From Myxocyprinus asiaticus (Eukaryota; Chordata; Actinopteri; Cypriniformes; Catostomidae): DNA of 64,000 bases. Within the stretch, counting starts at the first letter, position 1, and each line of letters begins with the position of its first letter. The notes under the pieces are model-generated. The model was not told where the DNA came from, did no database searches, and worked only from the letters and a program-made list of their open reading frames with translations. Made by a program: the position numbers and the translations under genes. This document shows, one piece after another, positions 1-10,663 of this stretch. The stretch spans positions 11,550,001 through 11,614,000 of the forward strand of contig NC_059393.1 in the NCBI RefSeq assembly GCF_019703515.2, written 5' to 3'.

Positions 1-240
1 AACCTGGGTCTCCCACACTGCTGATGCAACGCGCTACTGGTCAAACCACAGGGGAAGGTAAACATGCTGGAGCCTATGCAAAAATGTCTGATAGGACATG
101 CCGCTTGTTGGTGAGTTGGTATAATGTGGTCGATCCTAGGGTACTGTAAATCTTGGAAACAACATGCCGACTTCCCTGTGATCATGTTGGATTTGACAAA
201 CAGATAAACCTTGAGTATTTCCAAAGAGACAGGGAACATC
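1..240 (-). repeat. Copy of an interspersed repeat without the hAT insertion
   Basis: On the minus strand this block matches the sequences flanking the hAT elements at 9908 and 49037. Shared parts include CATGATCACA-GGGAAGT, AGTACCCTAGGATCG, CCACATTAT, CAACAAGCGGCATGTC, GACATTTTTGCAT and CCTGTGGTTTGACCA. In the other copies a hAT element sits just after GACAAG, while here the sequence runs through. The repeat is cut by the window edge, so its full length is unknown. Confidence 0.6.
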
Positions 241-1558
241 ACATAGCCATTAAATGGAAATTAATAGAACTGTTTGCCACACAAACATAAATAGCAGATG
301 AGCTATATATTTAGATTGCCTAAGGACTTTGACTAATTATGTGCAGAGAACCAACTCTGAGAAGACATTTTCCATAGTCTGTGAAGAACTGTGTTTTGGT
401 CACATGTCTGACCTGAGCTTACTGATTCCGAGATGGGCCTTAAGCAAGCAACGCTGCCATAAAGTACCATAATAATCCATGCCACCTCTTGACCCTACTG
501 TGACAATGACTTATTTCCTGAGATTCAAGGCTTAAAAAGGCAATTCAGACCCGCTAAGAAGAACTCGTTTCATTGACCTAAAATTCCACCAACACAGTGG
601 ATGTTAGCAGTAGCCTGAAGCATGGTTAATCTCCCACAGCGCATGTCCTTCTTGGGGAAGGTAATTGTACAATCATTGCTTTACATGCAATGCATGACCA
701 CTGGAAACATCTTTTCTAGTTAAAAAAATAAAAAAAATCATAGGATTAAAAAGTTCAACATTTTCTTCATTTAAACAAAATGTTACTTATTCCTGATTTT
801 ATGAAAGGGAGGGTACAAACATTACCATTAATGATTTTCAGTTGGTCCTTTTGGAGTCTTAACGGAGTTCACATACGTGATTTTTCTTTCCAAGAGGTAC
901 ATACAGTATGTTTGCATATATGTTCACTCATACAGTATATATCATATAGTACACCTAATTTAATGCTTTGAACACAAGCTGCTGAGGAATAAATGGTGTT
1001 TAAGTGGAATCAATAGAACACTGTACTAATTCAATCATACTATTTATTTCTCTCCACTTATCTCAATGCAACTCACAACATAAAGTTTTCACACCAAACA
1101 TGCTATTGCTCAGAGGCGTGGCTGAATCAAAATCATGTGCTTTAACACACTGACATAAGGACATGGACTTGCACAGAGGACCAATTATTGACTAGTTTCA
1201 CCAATCTGTAAGGTACTAAGTTTCAGCCTTGCGGATGACACACTGACCAATCTCTCATACAATCTGACACTGTCTTCCTTTCACAAAATACTGTTTCCAT
1301 GACATCTATTAGGAAATGAGTCATGTTCTGAGTCGCTGACATTGCCAGAGGCACAAAATTGCTCAATTGCGCACTATGGAGAAACTGACAGTGTTATAGT
1401 ACTGTATGTGCAGAGCGGTGAGACAGAGGGCATGGATCAGGTGACTTTGAAGATGTCTACACATGGTGAAGTGCATTAGCTGTCCCTAACACAAGGAATT
1501 AATGCTTGACTGCCTCTCCATATTTGGATTAACTTGAGTCACCAGAACCAGCAAAGTG
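241..1558. other. Intergenic DNA, nothing recognised
   Basis: AT-rich sequence upstream of the RGS13-like gene. I see no exon with splice signals, no inverted-repeat ends and no microsatellite. Confidence 0.4.
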
Positions 1559-2012
1559 ACTAGTTCACCTAAAAGTTTAAATTCTGTAATTATTTACTCA
1601 CCCTCATAATAATTTTGACTCATCACTGGTTTATTTAAAAACAAAAAGAAGAAGAAGAAGCAAGAATCACAGTAACAGTAAGGCACTTACAATGTAAGTG
1701 AATGGGGACAGTCCATAAACATTAAAATACTCAAACGAATACGCAAACATTATACATGTAAACGTGATAAAAATGTGTGTGTGGTAAAATCTCTGTTCTA
1801 GATGATTTTAGTGTGATGAAATCAATTCACATGGGCTTACAGGACGTTATGTTGTCATGAAAACGAACTTTTAATGTTTTATATAACTGTACACAGATAA
1901 GGCTATTAAGAGATTATATCACACTGAAATCATGTTAACACATATAACGTCTTGTGTCTATACCATTCACTTCCATTGTAAGTGCCTTGCTGTAATGTGT
2001 TTCTTTTTTAAA
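1559..2012. repeat. MITE-like element with inverted internal arms
   Basis: It starts with the common fish motif TAGTTCACCTAAAAGTTTAA and TTTACTCACCCTCAT. The segment AAGGCACTTACAATGTAAGTGAATGG (from about 1680) is matched in inverted form by CCATTCACTTCCATTGTAAGTGCCTT (ending about 1991), which makes a hairpin with arms near the two sides. The same motifs recur at 42.8, 44.6 and 45.05 kb. Confidence 0.55.
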
Positions 2013-2415
2013 TAAGAGACTAGTCAACGTTATGCCACAAATGCTGTCGAGTCAGCTTAACTTGAAAATTCCTTCTTCAAAATTAGTCCATACGACTTAT
2101 ATTCAAAGTTTTCTGAATCCATAAGGCAGCTTTTGTAGAGACTTTAAGTTGTGGAAATGTGGAAATTTAAGTTGTTATTCCCTGGTATCTTAACATATGC
2201 CTTAGCTTTCCATGGTACATTCATGAGAATTCATAAAAGATGTAGTGATGTACGACCGATTAGCTTCTTGTTCACAAATCGGACTGATTTGCTTCTTTAT
2301 TTCAAGTCACTGACTCAATGAGCAGTTCTCGAGGTAACAGCTCAATGGTAGGGAAGGTTTTTAGACAATAAATCAGACTGTTCCTCACACGAAACCCTTG
2401 TATGAATTCAAAAGA

Positions 2416-2418
<3 letters not shown>

Positions 2419-2474
<56 letters not shown>
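2419..2474. repeat. (AT)n microsatellite
   Basis: About 28 AT units in an uninterrupted run, followed by AATATAGTG. It has no coding value. Confidence 0.95.
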
Positions 2475-2479
<5 letters not shown>

Positions 2480-3282
2480 TGCACAAGTTGTATAGACTAC
2501 TTTATGGTGCTTTTGCTTCCTTTTGAAATTTAAAAGCTCCAGCTCTAAGTCTGTGTAATTGCTTAGAAAAGATGAAAAAAGAGTGTGTTCTTTAAAATTT
2601 CTCCTGTTTTGTTCTTGTGTGTTTGGTAAATTACTCCTTGAAGATCTTAGGTTAAAATGTTCATAAATGTATAAGGGAACGAATATTTAGGTGATTTGAC
2701 TGGTCACCAAGTTTTTCAAAACACCCTTTTACCTTCAATACTTACTTTTATCTGGTTCTGCAGTGTGGCAAATGAAATTTTAAAAGTCAAAAATGTGCAT
2801 GCAAAAAAATTGATACTGTTTCAGCATAATTTTTAATAGAGTATTGCATGCCAAATTGAAGGACATGTCAACTACCCCATACTTTAGGAGAAGGATTACT
2901 TTGTGTAGCTTTTCAATGATAATTCATTTGAAAAAAAAAAAGAATGACAACCGCCAATAACCATCTCATTTGACTCTTATTTTCATTTGAGTACCGAACC
3001 AGGCCATTACATTTTGGCCCTATTGTTGTCCATAGATTACTGAAAAAACAAAACATGCAAAGTTATCATTTGCTTATCTGTTATTTCCGTGGGTGCACAT
3101 ACATTTACATGTCTAAAAACATGGATGAACATGATACGCTTTGCGCACATGAGCAACATCAGTCCCCATCTGACAGCGAATGGATGGGGAGGAGGGTGTG
3201 GGGAGGCTTGACAGGGCTTCCTCTTTGCTGTGGTTCGCTGAGTCCCTGTTGGTGACACAAGCCCTTAGCAACCGTCGCAGGG
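2475..3282. other. Upstream region of the RGS13-like gene
   Basis: AT-rich 5' flank. I see no repeat family here apart from a short poly-A run near 2932. Open frames on the minus strand through 3113-3715 overlap the true coding exons and look fortuitous. Confidence 0.4.
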
Positions 3283-3291
3283 CATAAAAAG
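3283..3291 (+). promoter_or_regulatory. TATA-like box of the RGS13-like gene
   Basis: The sequence CATAAAAAG lies about 108 bases upstream of the ATG at 3398. A start of transcription near 3310-3315 would give a 5' UTR of about 85 bases. Inferred from motif and spacing only. Confidence 0.5.
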
Positions 3292-3397
3292 CAGAGCCGA
3301 ATACACAGAGAGGAAACCTGTAGAGCACCAAGTGCAGAATGATCACGAGCAGGACAGAGCTGCTGTGGATTTCAAGGCAATAATCACTCACTCTACA

Positions 3398-4493
3398 ATG
3401 CCTGGCCTTATCCCACCAATCCCAACGCATTTCAACATGGATAGAGATGACTGCAGAAGAAATGCGGAGTTGTAAGTGCAATATTGGAGAATTTTTACAG
3501 ATCTGGCTGGGATGCTTGTGAGAACAAGGGTTGGATTGTGAGTTGAAGTACATTCCAGCATACTTTAGCGTATGTTTGCATGTGTGAAGTGTGAAATGCC
3601 GACAACAAAGCTGACTTTCTCTCCATAGAGGAAAGAACCTCATGTGTCGACTAAAGTGCATGTTCTCCAGCTCATCTGCTCCTGAGAGGTAAGGAAGCAG
3701 AAGTCTGGTATACATTCAAGTTTCAATATTGACTTAACTACACCTCAAGACAAACATACAAGGACAATTCCTTGGAATCTCAAACAGCTTTGCTCTTTGC
3801 AAGTAATCAAACATCTCTGGTCTTAGCAGGCTATGTTTAGAAGATACCCAACAATGGTCTCAGTCTCTGGAGCGACTCCTGGGCTCAAAATGTAAGAAAG
3901 TCTATTTTTACACCACACCAAGAGCTATTTTTGGCATAGTGTTTGCTAAGAAGAGAGTAGACTAAAACATTAGTAAATTAAAGAGGTTCTGGTTTCTATT
4001 TGCTCCATGTGTTTTGACACCAAGCACATTTAAATGTCTCCTTGTCTTCCCAGATGGCTTGGCCACGTTCCGCACCTTTCTAAAATCAGAATTCAGTGAC
4101 GAGAACATTGAATTCTGGCTGACATGCGAGGACTACAAGAAGATAACGTCATCTCATAAGATGTCCTCAAAGGCAAAGAAAATCTTAAAGCAATTCATTG
4201 AAGCCGAATCTCCAAAAGAGGTAGAAGACAACGTCAAAAAAGTCCAATGCTAAAACATGACCACAGTACTTTTGATGTTTAAATGCCTCTCATTTGCATT
4301 GCAGATAAATATCGACTATCACACACGGGAGGAAATTAAGAGGAATGTACGGAGTCCGACGGTGCAGTGTTTTGACGAGGCTCAAAAGATTGTATACGGA
4401 TTGATGGAACGTGATTCTTACCCCAGATTTCTACGATCTGAGATGTACCGGACCCTCCTGGAATCCCTTGCAGCAGATACTGCCCAAGGATGA
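3398..4493 (+). CDS. rgs13: R4-family regulator of G-protein signalling, RGS13/RGS1-like (5 coding exons, 183 aa)
   Basis: RGS proteins speed GTP hydrolysis by G-alpha (Gi/Gq) at the inner plasma membrane and so end GPCR signals. Coding exons are 3398-3471, 3629-3688, 3830-3891, 4054-4220 and 4305-4493; all junctions are GT-AG and the 552 nt close in one frame. The start is the first ATG after a TATA-like box. Residues 27-37 ([11 protein letters not shown]) form a short basic, cysteine-bearing amphipathic stretch like the membrane-binding helix of R4 RGS proteins. The RGS box runs from about residue 66 to 176, with SDENIEFW at 80-87, the G-alpha-contacting Asn in KEINID, and [15 protein letters not shown] near the C-terminus. 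That last block resembles RGS13 most, while WSQSLERLL also fits RGS1. Lying next to rgs2, as RGS13 does in mammals, supports RGS13. The family call is certain; the RGS13 versus RGS1 choice is about 60:40. Confidence 0.9.
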
Positions 4494-4939
4494 GTGTATG
4501 GATATATCACACCAATGCTAAAACTGGAATGGTCTGGTCTTCTATGCAAGAGCACCCATTAGTAACAATTTATGCACAGAGATGACCAGAACCCCAAAGC
4601 TGGTCCACCCACCAAGGTGGATCAACCTCCAAAGAACCTCTGAAACAAGGAGGAGTCAAGAAGGTAGAGCAATGTCGCCTCCTCTATCGTACTCTTGTTC
4701 TACGACAAGTTTTGGAGCATACCAAATCAAAATGGATTACAAATAGAAGTCTCATTGCACTAACTCTACAGTTAGCCATAAAAACATTATTAGTGTGCCA
4801 GCTGGGGGTGCTTCCTGTCTAGATAAGGACACAGCTCCTTCAAGCCTTTCCGGTGGTTTCTGAAGCTACAGCATGGGCACAACACTATTGTCTCTCCCTG
4901 GCACTTCCAGAAGATCTTTAAGAACTGTTTAGCCAATTA

Positions 4940-5329
4940 CTTTTTTCCCTCCCCTTTTTTCCCCAATTTGGAATGCTCAATTCCCAACGCGCTCTAAGTC
5001 CTCGTGGTAGCGTAGTGACTCAATCCGGGTGGCAGAGGATGAATCTCAGTTGCCTCCACGTCTGAGACCGTCAATCCACACATCTTATTACGTGGCTTGT
5101 TGAGCGTGTTACCGCGGAGACATAGCGCGTGTGGAGGCTTCACGCTATTCTCCGTGGCATCCATGCACAACTCACCACGCACCCCACCGAGAGCGAGAAC
5201 CACATTATAGCAACCACGGTGGTTACCCATGTGACTCTACCCTCTCTAGCAACCTGCCAATTTGGTTGCTTAGGAGACCTGGCTGGGGTGGTAGTCAGCG
5301 TCTTTACTCGCTGAGCTATCCAGGCCCCC
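4940..5329 (-). repeat. tRNA-derived SINE (cyprinid type), box B deleted
   Basis: Read on the minus strand it begins GGGGCCTGGATAGCTCAGCG, a tRNA head with the box A motif TAGCTCAGCGAG. The body then runs through GTCTCCTAAGCAACC and GCCACGTAATAAGATG to a tail of GAGCATTCCAAATTGGGG at about 4963. I recognise this family from cyprinid genomes. The tRNA part with box B (GGTTCGAATCC in intact copies) is missing: GGTGGTAG is joined straight to the GGCTGG of the body near 5284. The element lies in the 3' UTR of the RGS13-like gene, antisense to it. Confidence 0.7.
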
Positions 5330-5600
5330 TGCCAATGACTTTGTTAACAAACACCACCACAGCCTGTTGGTTGAAGTGGTTAGGACATTATAGCGAGAAG
5401 ATTTGGACATACCCTATTTCAGCATTGTTGCTTGAAAACAACACTGAAAAGTAAAGGTAAAAAATGAATTGTAGCATGTGTGCCACACACACATAAAAAC
5501 TGTAGGCATTACATTACTTGTTATAATGTTTAATTTAAATGCAAATACTATTTATTAACCTCAGCCACTGGTTGGATGTTGACTTCAGTCCATTTACTAT

Positions 5601-5624
5601 AATAAATTAAGACTTTAAAATAAA
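5601..5624 (+). terminator. Candidate polyadenylation signals for the RGS13-like gene
   Basis: Two AATAAA hexamers, at 5601-5606 and 5619-5624, are the first good ones after the stop at 4491-4493. Using them gives a 3' UTR of about 1.1 kb that contains the SINE at 4940-5329. Position and motif are seen; use is inferred. Confidence 0.4.
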
Positions 5625-5761
5625 GATTGGACACTGGAACTTTTTGCCTGCTATTTCTTATTTCTCTTTGGTTTATTTAAAAGTCATGTGTGCTTGATAA
5701 TAATCACCCACCAGGGTCAAATATTTACCAAGGATCAGTGCAAAAATGGCTTAGATATTTA

Positions 5762-5925
5762 CATGGTAAATGGTCTGCACTTATATAGCGCGTTTTAACC
5801 TTAGCGGTTCTACAAAACGCTTTACACTGTGTCTCATTCACCCATTCACACACACACTCACACACCAATGACAGCAGAGCTGCCATGCAAGGCGCTAGCC
5901 TGCCATTGGGAGCAACTTAAACTAT
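5762..5925. repeat. Dispersed fish repeat (LINE/SINE 3'-end type)
   Basis: The motifs GGTAAATGGTCTGCACTTAT, ATAGCGCGTTTTA, CATTCACCCATTCACACAC and CTGCCATGCAAGGCGCTAG form a string I know from many fish genomes as the conserved 3' part of a retroposed repeat. I cannot assign it to one clade from this fragment. Confidence 0.5.
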
Positions 5926-6961
5926 TTAAAGCGTGGGGGCCAAAATATGGCCCTGTTGTAAATTTCAGTTATTATCTGTAGTCATCATTTTAATTAATTG
6001 AATCAATTGAAGAATATATGAACAACACACTAAGTGTTAAACAGGATATTAGATAAAAAATGCCCTTATAAAAGGTAAAAATGACCCTGAAAATATTCCG
6101 GAAGGCAAATATCGCCCATTGATAAAAATAAAAAATAAAATACATTTTTTGGACAGTGTCAACCAGTCCTGTTGAACTTTGTGAATAGTTTCCTGTAGGT
6201 GCAATACAGAAAATGAAAATGTGAAACTTCCAAAAGTTATGTGACCTTAAATGTTTGATTTTTTGTCTTTGCCTTGCTTGTTTACAATATATGATTTTAT
6301 TTGAGTTTGATCACCTGGCCCTCAGCTTTATTGTTACTCATTATTGATATTGTTCAAAAACAAAAAAACATATTCTACTGTGAATTTTCACTAATTATCA
6401 TACACTTATCATAATTTACTACATTTGACTACTACAGTAAAGAAATTATTCTTTTCATACACTTTTGTCAACAAGTCTCATGACTGTTCTGTGAAACAAT
6501 TACCTTTGAAACAGGAACAGCTGAGTTTCAGTTCCCACCAAACATGGAATTAAGACTAAAAAGACTTCATAAAAGACAGAGAAGTGTGTATTGCAGCGGC
6601 TAATAAAAAGTCATGAGATCTTGCAATTCGCACATTTCTGCTATTGCACATCTAATGTTGCTAACCAGGTTTATGATGCAACCCTTCCTTAATCTGAAAT
6701 TTTAGCAGACACGGAGACTTTCTTTCTAGAGAAACTTGGTCAAGGGCCCATGTGTAACAAAGCAGAACTGTGATCTGATAACCAACACCTTATTAGGGAC
6801 TGAAGTTGCAACCTTTGTGTTAGATTTCCAGGTCCTTAACCTTTAGTTGCACAGTTTCAAAAAGAAGCCTAATGACTAATATTTAGCTGAATTTTGTTGT
6901 AAATCTGGAATATTTACAATGATCTTCTATAGCTATAGATATAAAAAGCTCTCAATATACA
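5926..6961. other. Intergenic DNA, nothing recognised
   Basis: AT-rich sequence with no gene and no element ends that I can see. Confidence 0.35.
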
Positions 6962-6963
6962 TA

Positions 6964-8008
6964 CACTGGCAGCCAAAAGTTTGGAATAATGTACAGATTT
7001 TGCTCTTATGAAAAAAAAAAAAAAAGATACTTTTATTCACTAAGTGGCATTCAACTGATCACAATGTATAGTCAGGACACTAATAACGTGAAAAATTATT
7101 ATTACAATTTAAAAAAAAAAAAAAAAAAAATCAAAAATCAAACTTTCTTAAACTACTTCTAAGAGTTCTCATCAAAAAATCCTCCACGTGCAGCAATGAC
7201 AGCTTTGCAGATCCTTGACATTCTAGCTGTCAGTTTGTCCAGATACTCAGGTGACATTTCACCCCACACTTCCTGTAGCACTTGCCATAGGTGTGACTGT
7301 CTTGTCGGGCACTTCTCACACACCTTACAGTCTAGCTGATCCCACAAAAGCTCAATGGGGTTAAGATCTGTAACACTCTTTTCCAATTATCTGTTGTCCA
7401 ATGTCTGTGTTTCTTTGCCCGCTCTAACCTTTTCTTTTTGTTTTTCTGTTTCAAAAGTGGCTTTTTCTTTGCAATTCTTCCCATAAGGCCTGCACCCCTG
7501 AGTCTTCTCTTTACTGTTGTACATGAAACTGGTGTTGAGCGGGTAGAATTCAATGAAGCTGTCAGCTGAGGACATGTGAGGCGTCTATTTCTCAAACTAG
7601 AGACTCTGATGTACTTATCCTCTTGTTTAGTTGTACATCTGGCCTTCCGCATCTCTTTCTGTTCTTGTTAGAGCCAGTTGTCCTTTGTCTTTGAAGACTG
7701 TAGTGTACACCTTTTTATGAAACCTTTAATTTTTTGGCAATTTTAAGAATTTATAGCCTTCATTCCTCAAAACAATGACTGACTGACGAGTTTCTAGAGA
7801 AAGCTGTTTCTTTTTTGCCATTTTTGACCTAATATTGACCTTAAGACATGCCAGTCTATTGCATACTGTGGCACCTCAAAAACAAACACAAAGACAATGT
7901 TAATTTCATTTAACAAACCAAATATAAGTTGAATGCCACTTTGGTGAATTAAAGTATCAATTTCCTTCAGAAAATCTGTACATTATTCCAAAATTTTAGC
8001 CGCCAGTG
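6964..8008 (-). mobile_element. Tc1/mariner element, family 1 copy A, internally deleted transposase
   Basis: The inverted ends CACTGGCAGCCAAAAGTTTG and, inverted, CACTGGCGGCTAAAATTTTG are flanked by TA on both sides (6962-6963, 8009-8010), the Tc1 target duplication. On the minus strand a transposase is visible in pieces. Residues such as TCPQLTASLNSTRSTPVSC and KKHRHWTTDNWKRVL (7652-7390) belong to the HTH part. DLNPIELLWDQLD and YLDKLTARMSRICKAVI (7363-7200) belong to the C-terminal end. The catalytic core between them is gone, so the element is non-autonomous. Confidence 0.85.
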
Positions 8009-8199
8009 TATGTACAAAAAATAAACTATAAGCTAATAACTTATCGTCTTGCTCGGAAGTAAATTTATGAATAGTTCATGCATCAGAGTCTTGAATATTC
8101 AAATCGACTTTTACTCCTTTTAACTCATAAGAAGCAAAAATGCATAAAGGTTATTTTAAGTTCACCAAAACATGCACATCCTATCACCAAAAAGGGACT

Positions 8200-8690
8200 C
8201 TTTTATGTAAAAAAAAACATGGTGCACCCTCACCCAGGGTAGGTAAAGACAGTGTTCCTGTTTTCATATGGTACTTTTGGAGTCCCCAATGAGTACAGCA
8301 CATGTTTCATTGCTGGGAAATACCTTGTGGAAACTTGGCGACGATTGCACAGAGAAACACTCAAGAAGCTCACTGTTATTTACAGTCTGAACATCATAAC
8401 ACACGATAAGTCTTTTAAAAAAAAAAAAAAACACAGGGTCATTATTATTATTCCCACTAACATCTGCAAAGCTGGATGATGTGTATATGCTCGTAAAAAT
8501 TGACTTTATATGGAGCAGACTTGCAGAAAGTCCATTTAGTAAGTCTCTTTGTGCGTCTTTCACAAAAATACTCATCTTCTGATCAGCTGAGGTAAAAAAA
8601 ACCTGTCCAAGCAGCAGATGTTCATCAAAATGGAAAAACATATGATGACATAACTCATAGGAAGTGGTCAAAAAGCTCACTGTGTTGCAA
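8200..8690. other. Unclassified segment with an open frame on the minus strand
   Basis: A 138-codon open frame runs on the minus strand (8680-8264) but includes a six-Phe run read from poly-A and has no recognisable domain. It is more likely repeat-derived than a gene. Confidence 0.25.
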
Positions 8691-8951
8691 AAGATGGATT
8701 ATTCATGTGAAAACAGACAGGATGTGTCATGTGAATGTATAAACTGCGGAAATTGTATAATCTCTTACATTTGTCTAAAACTTGCATTGAATCACATAAT
8801 TGATTTATGAATTGTTTTGCATTTGATTATTGTTTTACAGTGTATATTTAGCTGAAGAGCCCATAATGGGTTCCCATTGTGAAAACGGACACTGTGTAGT
8901 GACAACATGCATTGCTTATTCAACATGTTGTCACAAAAGGTCAAATGTTAG

Positions 8952-9321
8952 CTAACAGATAAGAAAGTTACTGTGGCAGCGGGGGTGTGGTCGAGCATCC
9001 ACCCGGAGAAAGAGAAAGTGGTAAGGGTGCATACACCTGAGTCAGATTATACCTGTTTCCAATTGCAGTGAGCTTGGGGAAAGTGGTATAGAAGGATTAC
9101 GCCACCGACAAGAAGCAGAGAGAGTCAGGGACAAGAGACCTTATTGTGAAGCTGATGAGTTATTGTTGTGAAACTGATGAATTATTACTGAGAAGCTGTT
9201 GCGTCATTGTGAAGCTGTAAAGTGCTGGAGTATATTAATTAAAGCCTTACTTGTGAAGAAACCACTCTTCTGTGTCCTCCTGCTGTGAAGCTCCTTTACA
9301 TTTACCTAACAGATAAGAAAG
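8952..9321 (+). repeat. Solo-LTR-like block flanked by 16-bp direct repeats
   Basis: The block 8972-9300 starts TGTGGCAGCGGGGG and ends CTCCTTTACA, the TG...CA form of an LTR. It contains ATTAATTAAAGCC, which could serve as a poly-A signal. The 5 bases on each side are GTTAC and TTTAC. Outside these, CTAACAGATAAGAAAG is repeated exactly at 8952-8967 and 9306-9321. No second LTR or internal region is present. Confidence 0.55.
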
Positions 9322-9819
9322 ACAGAGGAATTCACCATGGGGGTATTTTTTCGCTCCCATATTTTAAATAGCAGTGGCATTTTGTCCTGAGCCCTGGTTA
9401 ATTTCTGACCCTGGTTCTACATGTGTTTAAACTTTTTGCATCGTAGGTACATGGAAACATAGTCAAATATAAAGAAGTTAATTTCTTTTAATGGTCCTGT
9501 GTCTATTCAAATCAAGCTGTTTTCCATATCCTCTTTAGTGCTGCTGTTCTAAAAACATAGCCTTGACATGTTAATCACGTACACAAATAATTTTTTGCAT
9601 ATCATTGGCTAAATGAATGGAAACATGCATATTTCCCATGCCACACTGGTGACAGGAACAACTGCACTATTTGTACTATTCAGGGATGTTGCTCTCAGCA
9701 CCAGTGCGTGAAAACCTGTATTTCATGTCCAAGTCAATAGGATCTTAAGGGTAATGCAAAATGCAACATGATACTGAGTGTTTACTGAAAAGTAATGCAT
9801 TAAAACAGTGAATTAGGTT

Positions 9820-9907
9820 TGAACATGATCACACGGGAACTCTGCATGTTCTTTCGGAAAGTTCCAGTACCCTAGGATCGGCCACATTATGCAGACCCAC
9901 TGACAAG
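9820..9907 (+). repeat. Host-repeat copy flanking hAT copy 1
   Basis: Motifs CATGATCACACGGGAA, AGTACCCTAGGATCGGCC and CCACATTATGCAGACC match, in inverted orientation, positions 120-240 and the left flank of the hAT element at 49037. Confidence 0.6.
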
Positions 9908-10315
9908 CAGGGTTGGGAGGGTTACTTTTGAAATGTATTCCACTACAGATTACAGAATACATGCTGTAAAATGTCATTTGTAACATATTCCGTTAGATTA
10001 CTCAAGGTCAGTAACGTATTCTAAATACTTTGGATTACTTCTTCAGCACTGGTAGATTTTTTCACTTGTTTTGACTATAAAAACTCTGCCAGTACAGTAA
10101 GACAAAATACACGTTAAAAATACATTCTCTGAAAAATCTAAATATCTTATGCAGTGTTGTTTCTAAAACAAGATAAATCAAATTGATCTTGTTTTAAGGA
10201 TTTTTAGATATTTGTACAGGAAAACAATACAAAAATTATCATCAAGAATATGATTTTTGCCCTAATCTCAAAGGTTTTACTAGAAAAAGAAATTATAATC
10301 CAATGTGAATTTTCT
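9908..10315 (+). mobile_element. Non-autonomous hAT element, copy 1 (right end lost)
   Basis: It begins CAGGGTTGGGAGGGTTAC right after CTGACAAG (9900-9907), the same 8-base sequence that is duplicated at the complete copy at 49037. It is nearly identical to that copy as far as AAATTATAATCCAA at about 10300, then joins another repeat. It has no coding capacity. Confidence 0.8.
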
Positions 10316-10640
10316 CTGTTCCAGAGTATATGCAGTCCTCTGTGGTACGTGCTCGCATAATCAGTAACAAGCACATCTGTGGTTGCGTTTTTCCCTCTAA
10401 CATTAAATTTATACTCCACTGATGGTTAGGTTTAGGATTTGGGAGACCAGTTTAAAATATGCATTCCTCTTCACTGTATTACAGCCTGTACAGCTGAAAA
10501 TAAATCGCTTCACAACTCACTTTTGGCGCCCCTCAGTGGACATTTCACTCAGAAAATAAGCACATGGGCCTACATAAACCTTTACTCCTAACAACACTTA
10601 CTGCTTTGGCAACTGGGGGCAGTGTTTCGAAGTAATAAAC
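10316..10640 (+). repeat. Unclassified interspersed repeat R1, copy 1
   Basis: Shared motifs are ACTCCACTGATGGTTAGGTT, AATATGCATTCCTCTTCAC, TCGCTTCACAACTCACTTTT, GTGGACATTTCA and GGCAGTGTTTCGAA. Other copies are at 43450-43815, 50395-50600 and, inverted, 60060-60320. This copy has taken the place of the right half of hAT copy 1. Confidence 0.6.
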
Positions 10641-10663
10641 CACAATTATAAAACTAGAACACA

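Noticed and set aside
2302..2484. Open frames through (AT)n and (CA)n arrays, also at 20507, 23256, 29821, 30052, 30969 and 52330
   Set aside because: Ile-Tyr, Thr-His or Cys-Val repeats read from microsatellites are not proteins.
3113..3715. A 200-codon open frame antisense to exons 1 and 2 of the RGS13-like gene
   Set aside because: It overlaps real coding exons and their splice sites, has no known domain, and its composition follows the opposite strand.
8264..8680. A 138-codon open frame on the minus strand
   Set aside because: It includes a run of Phe from poly-A, has no domain, and no splice or promoter context; repeat-derived sequence is more likely.
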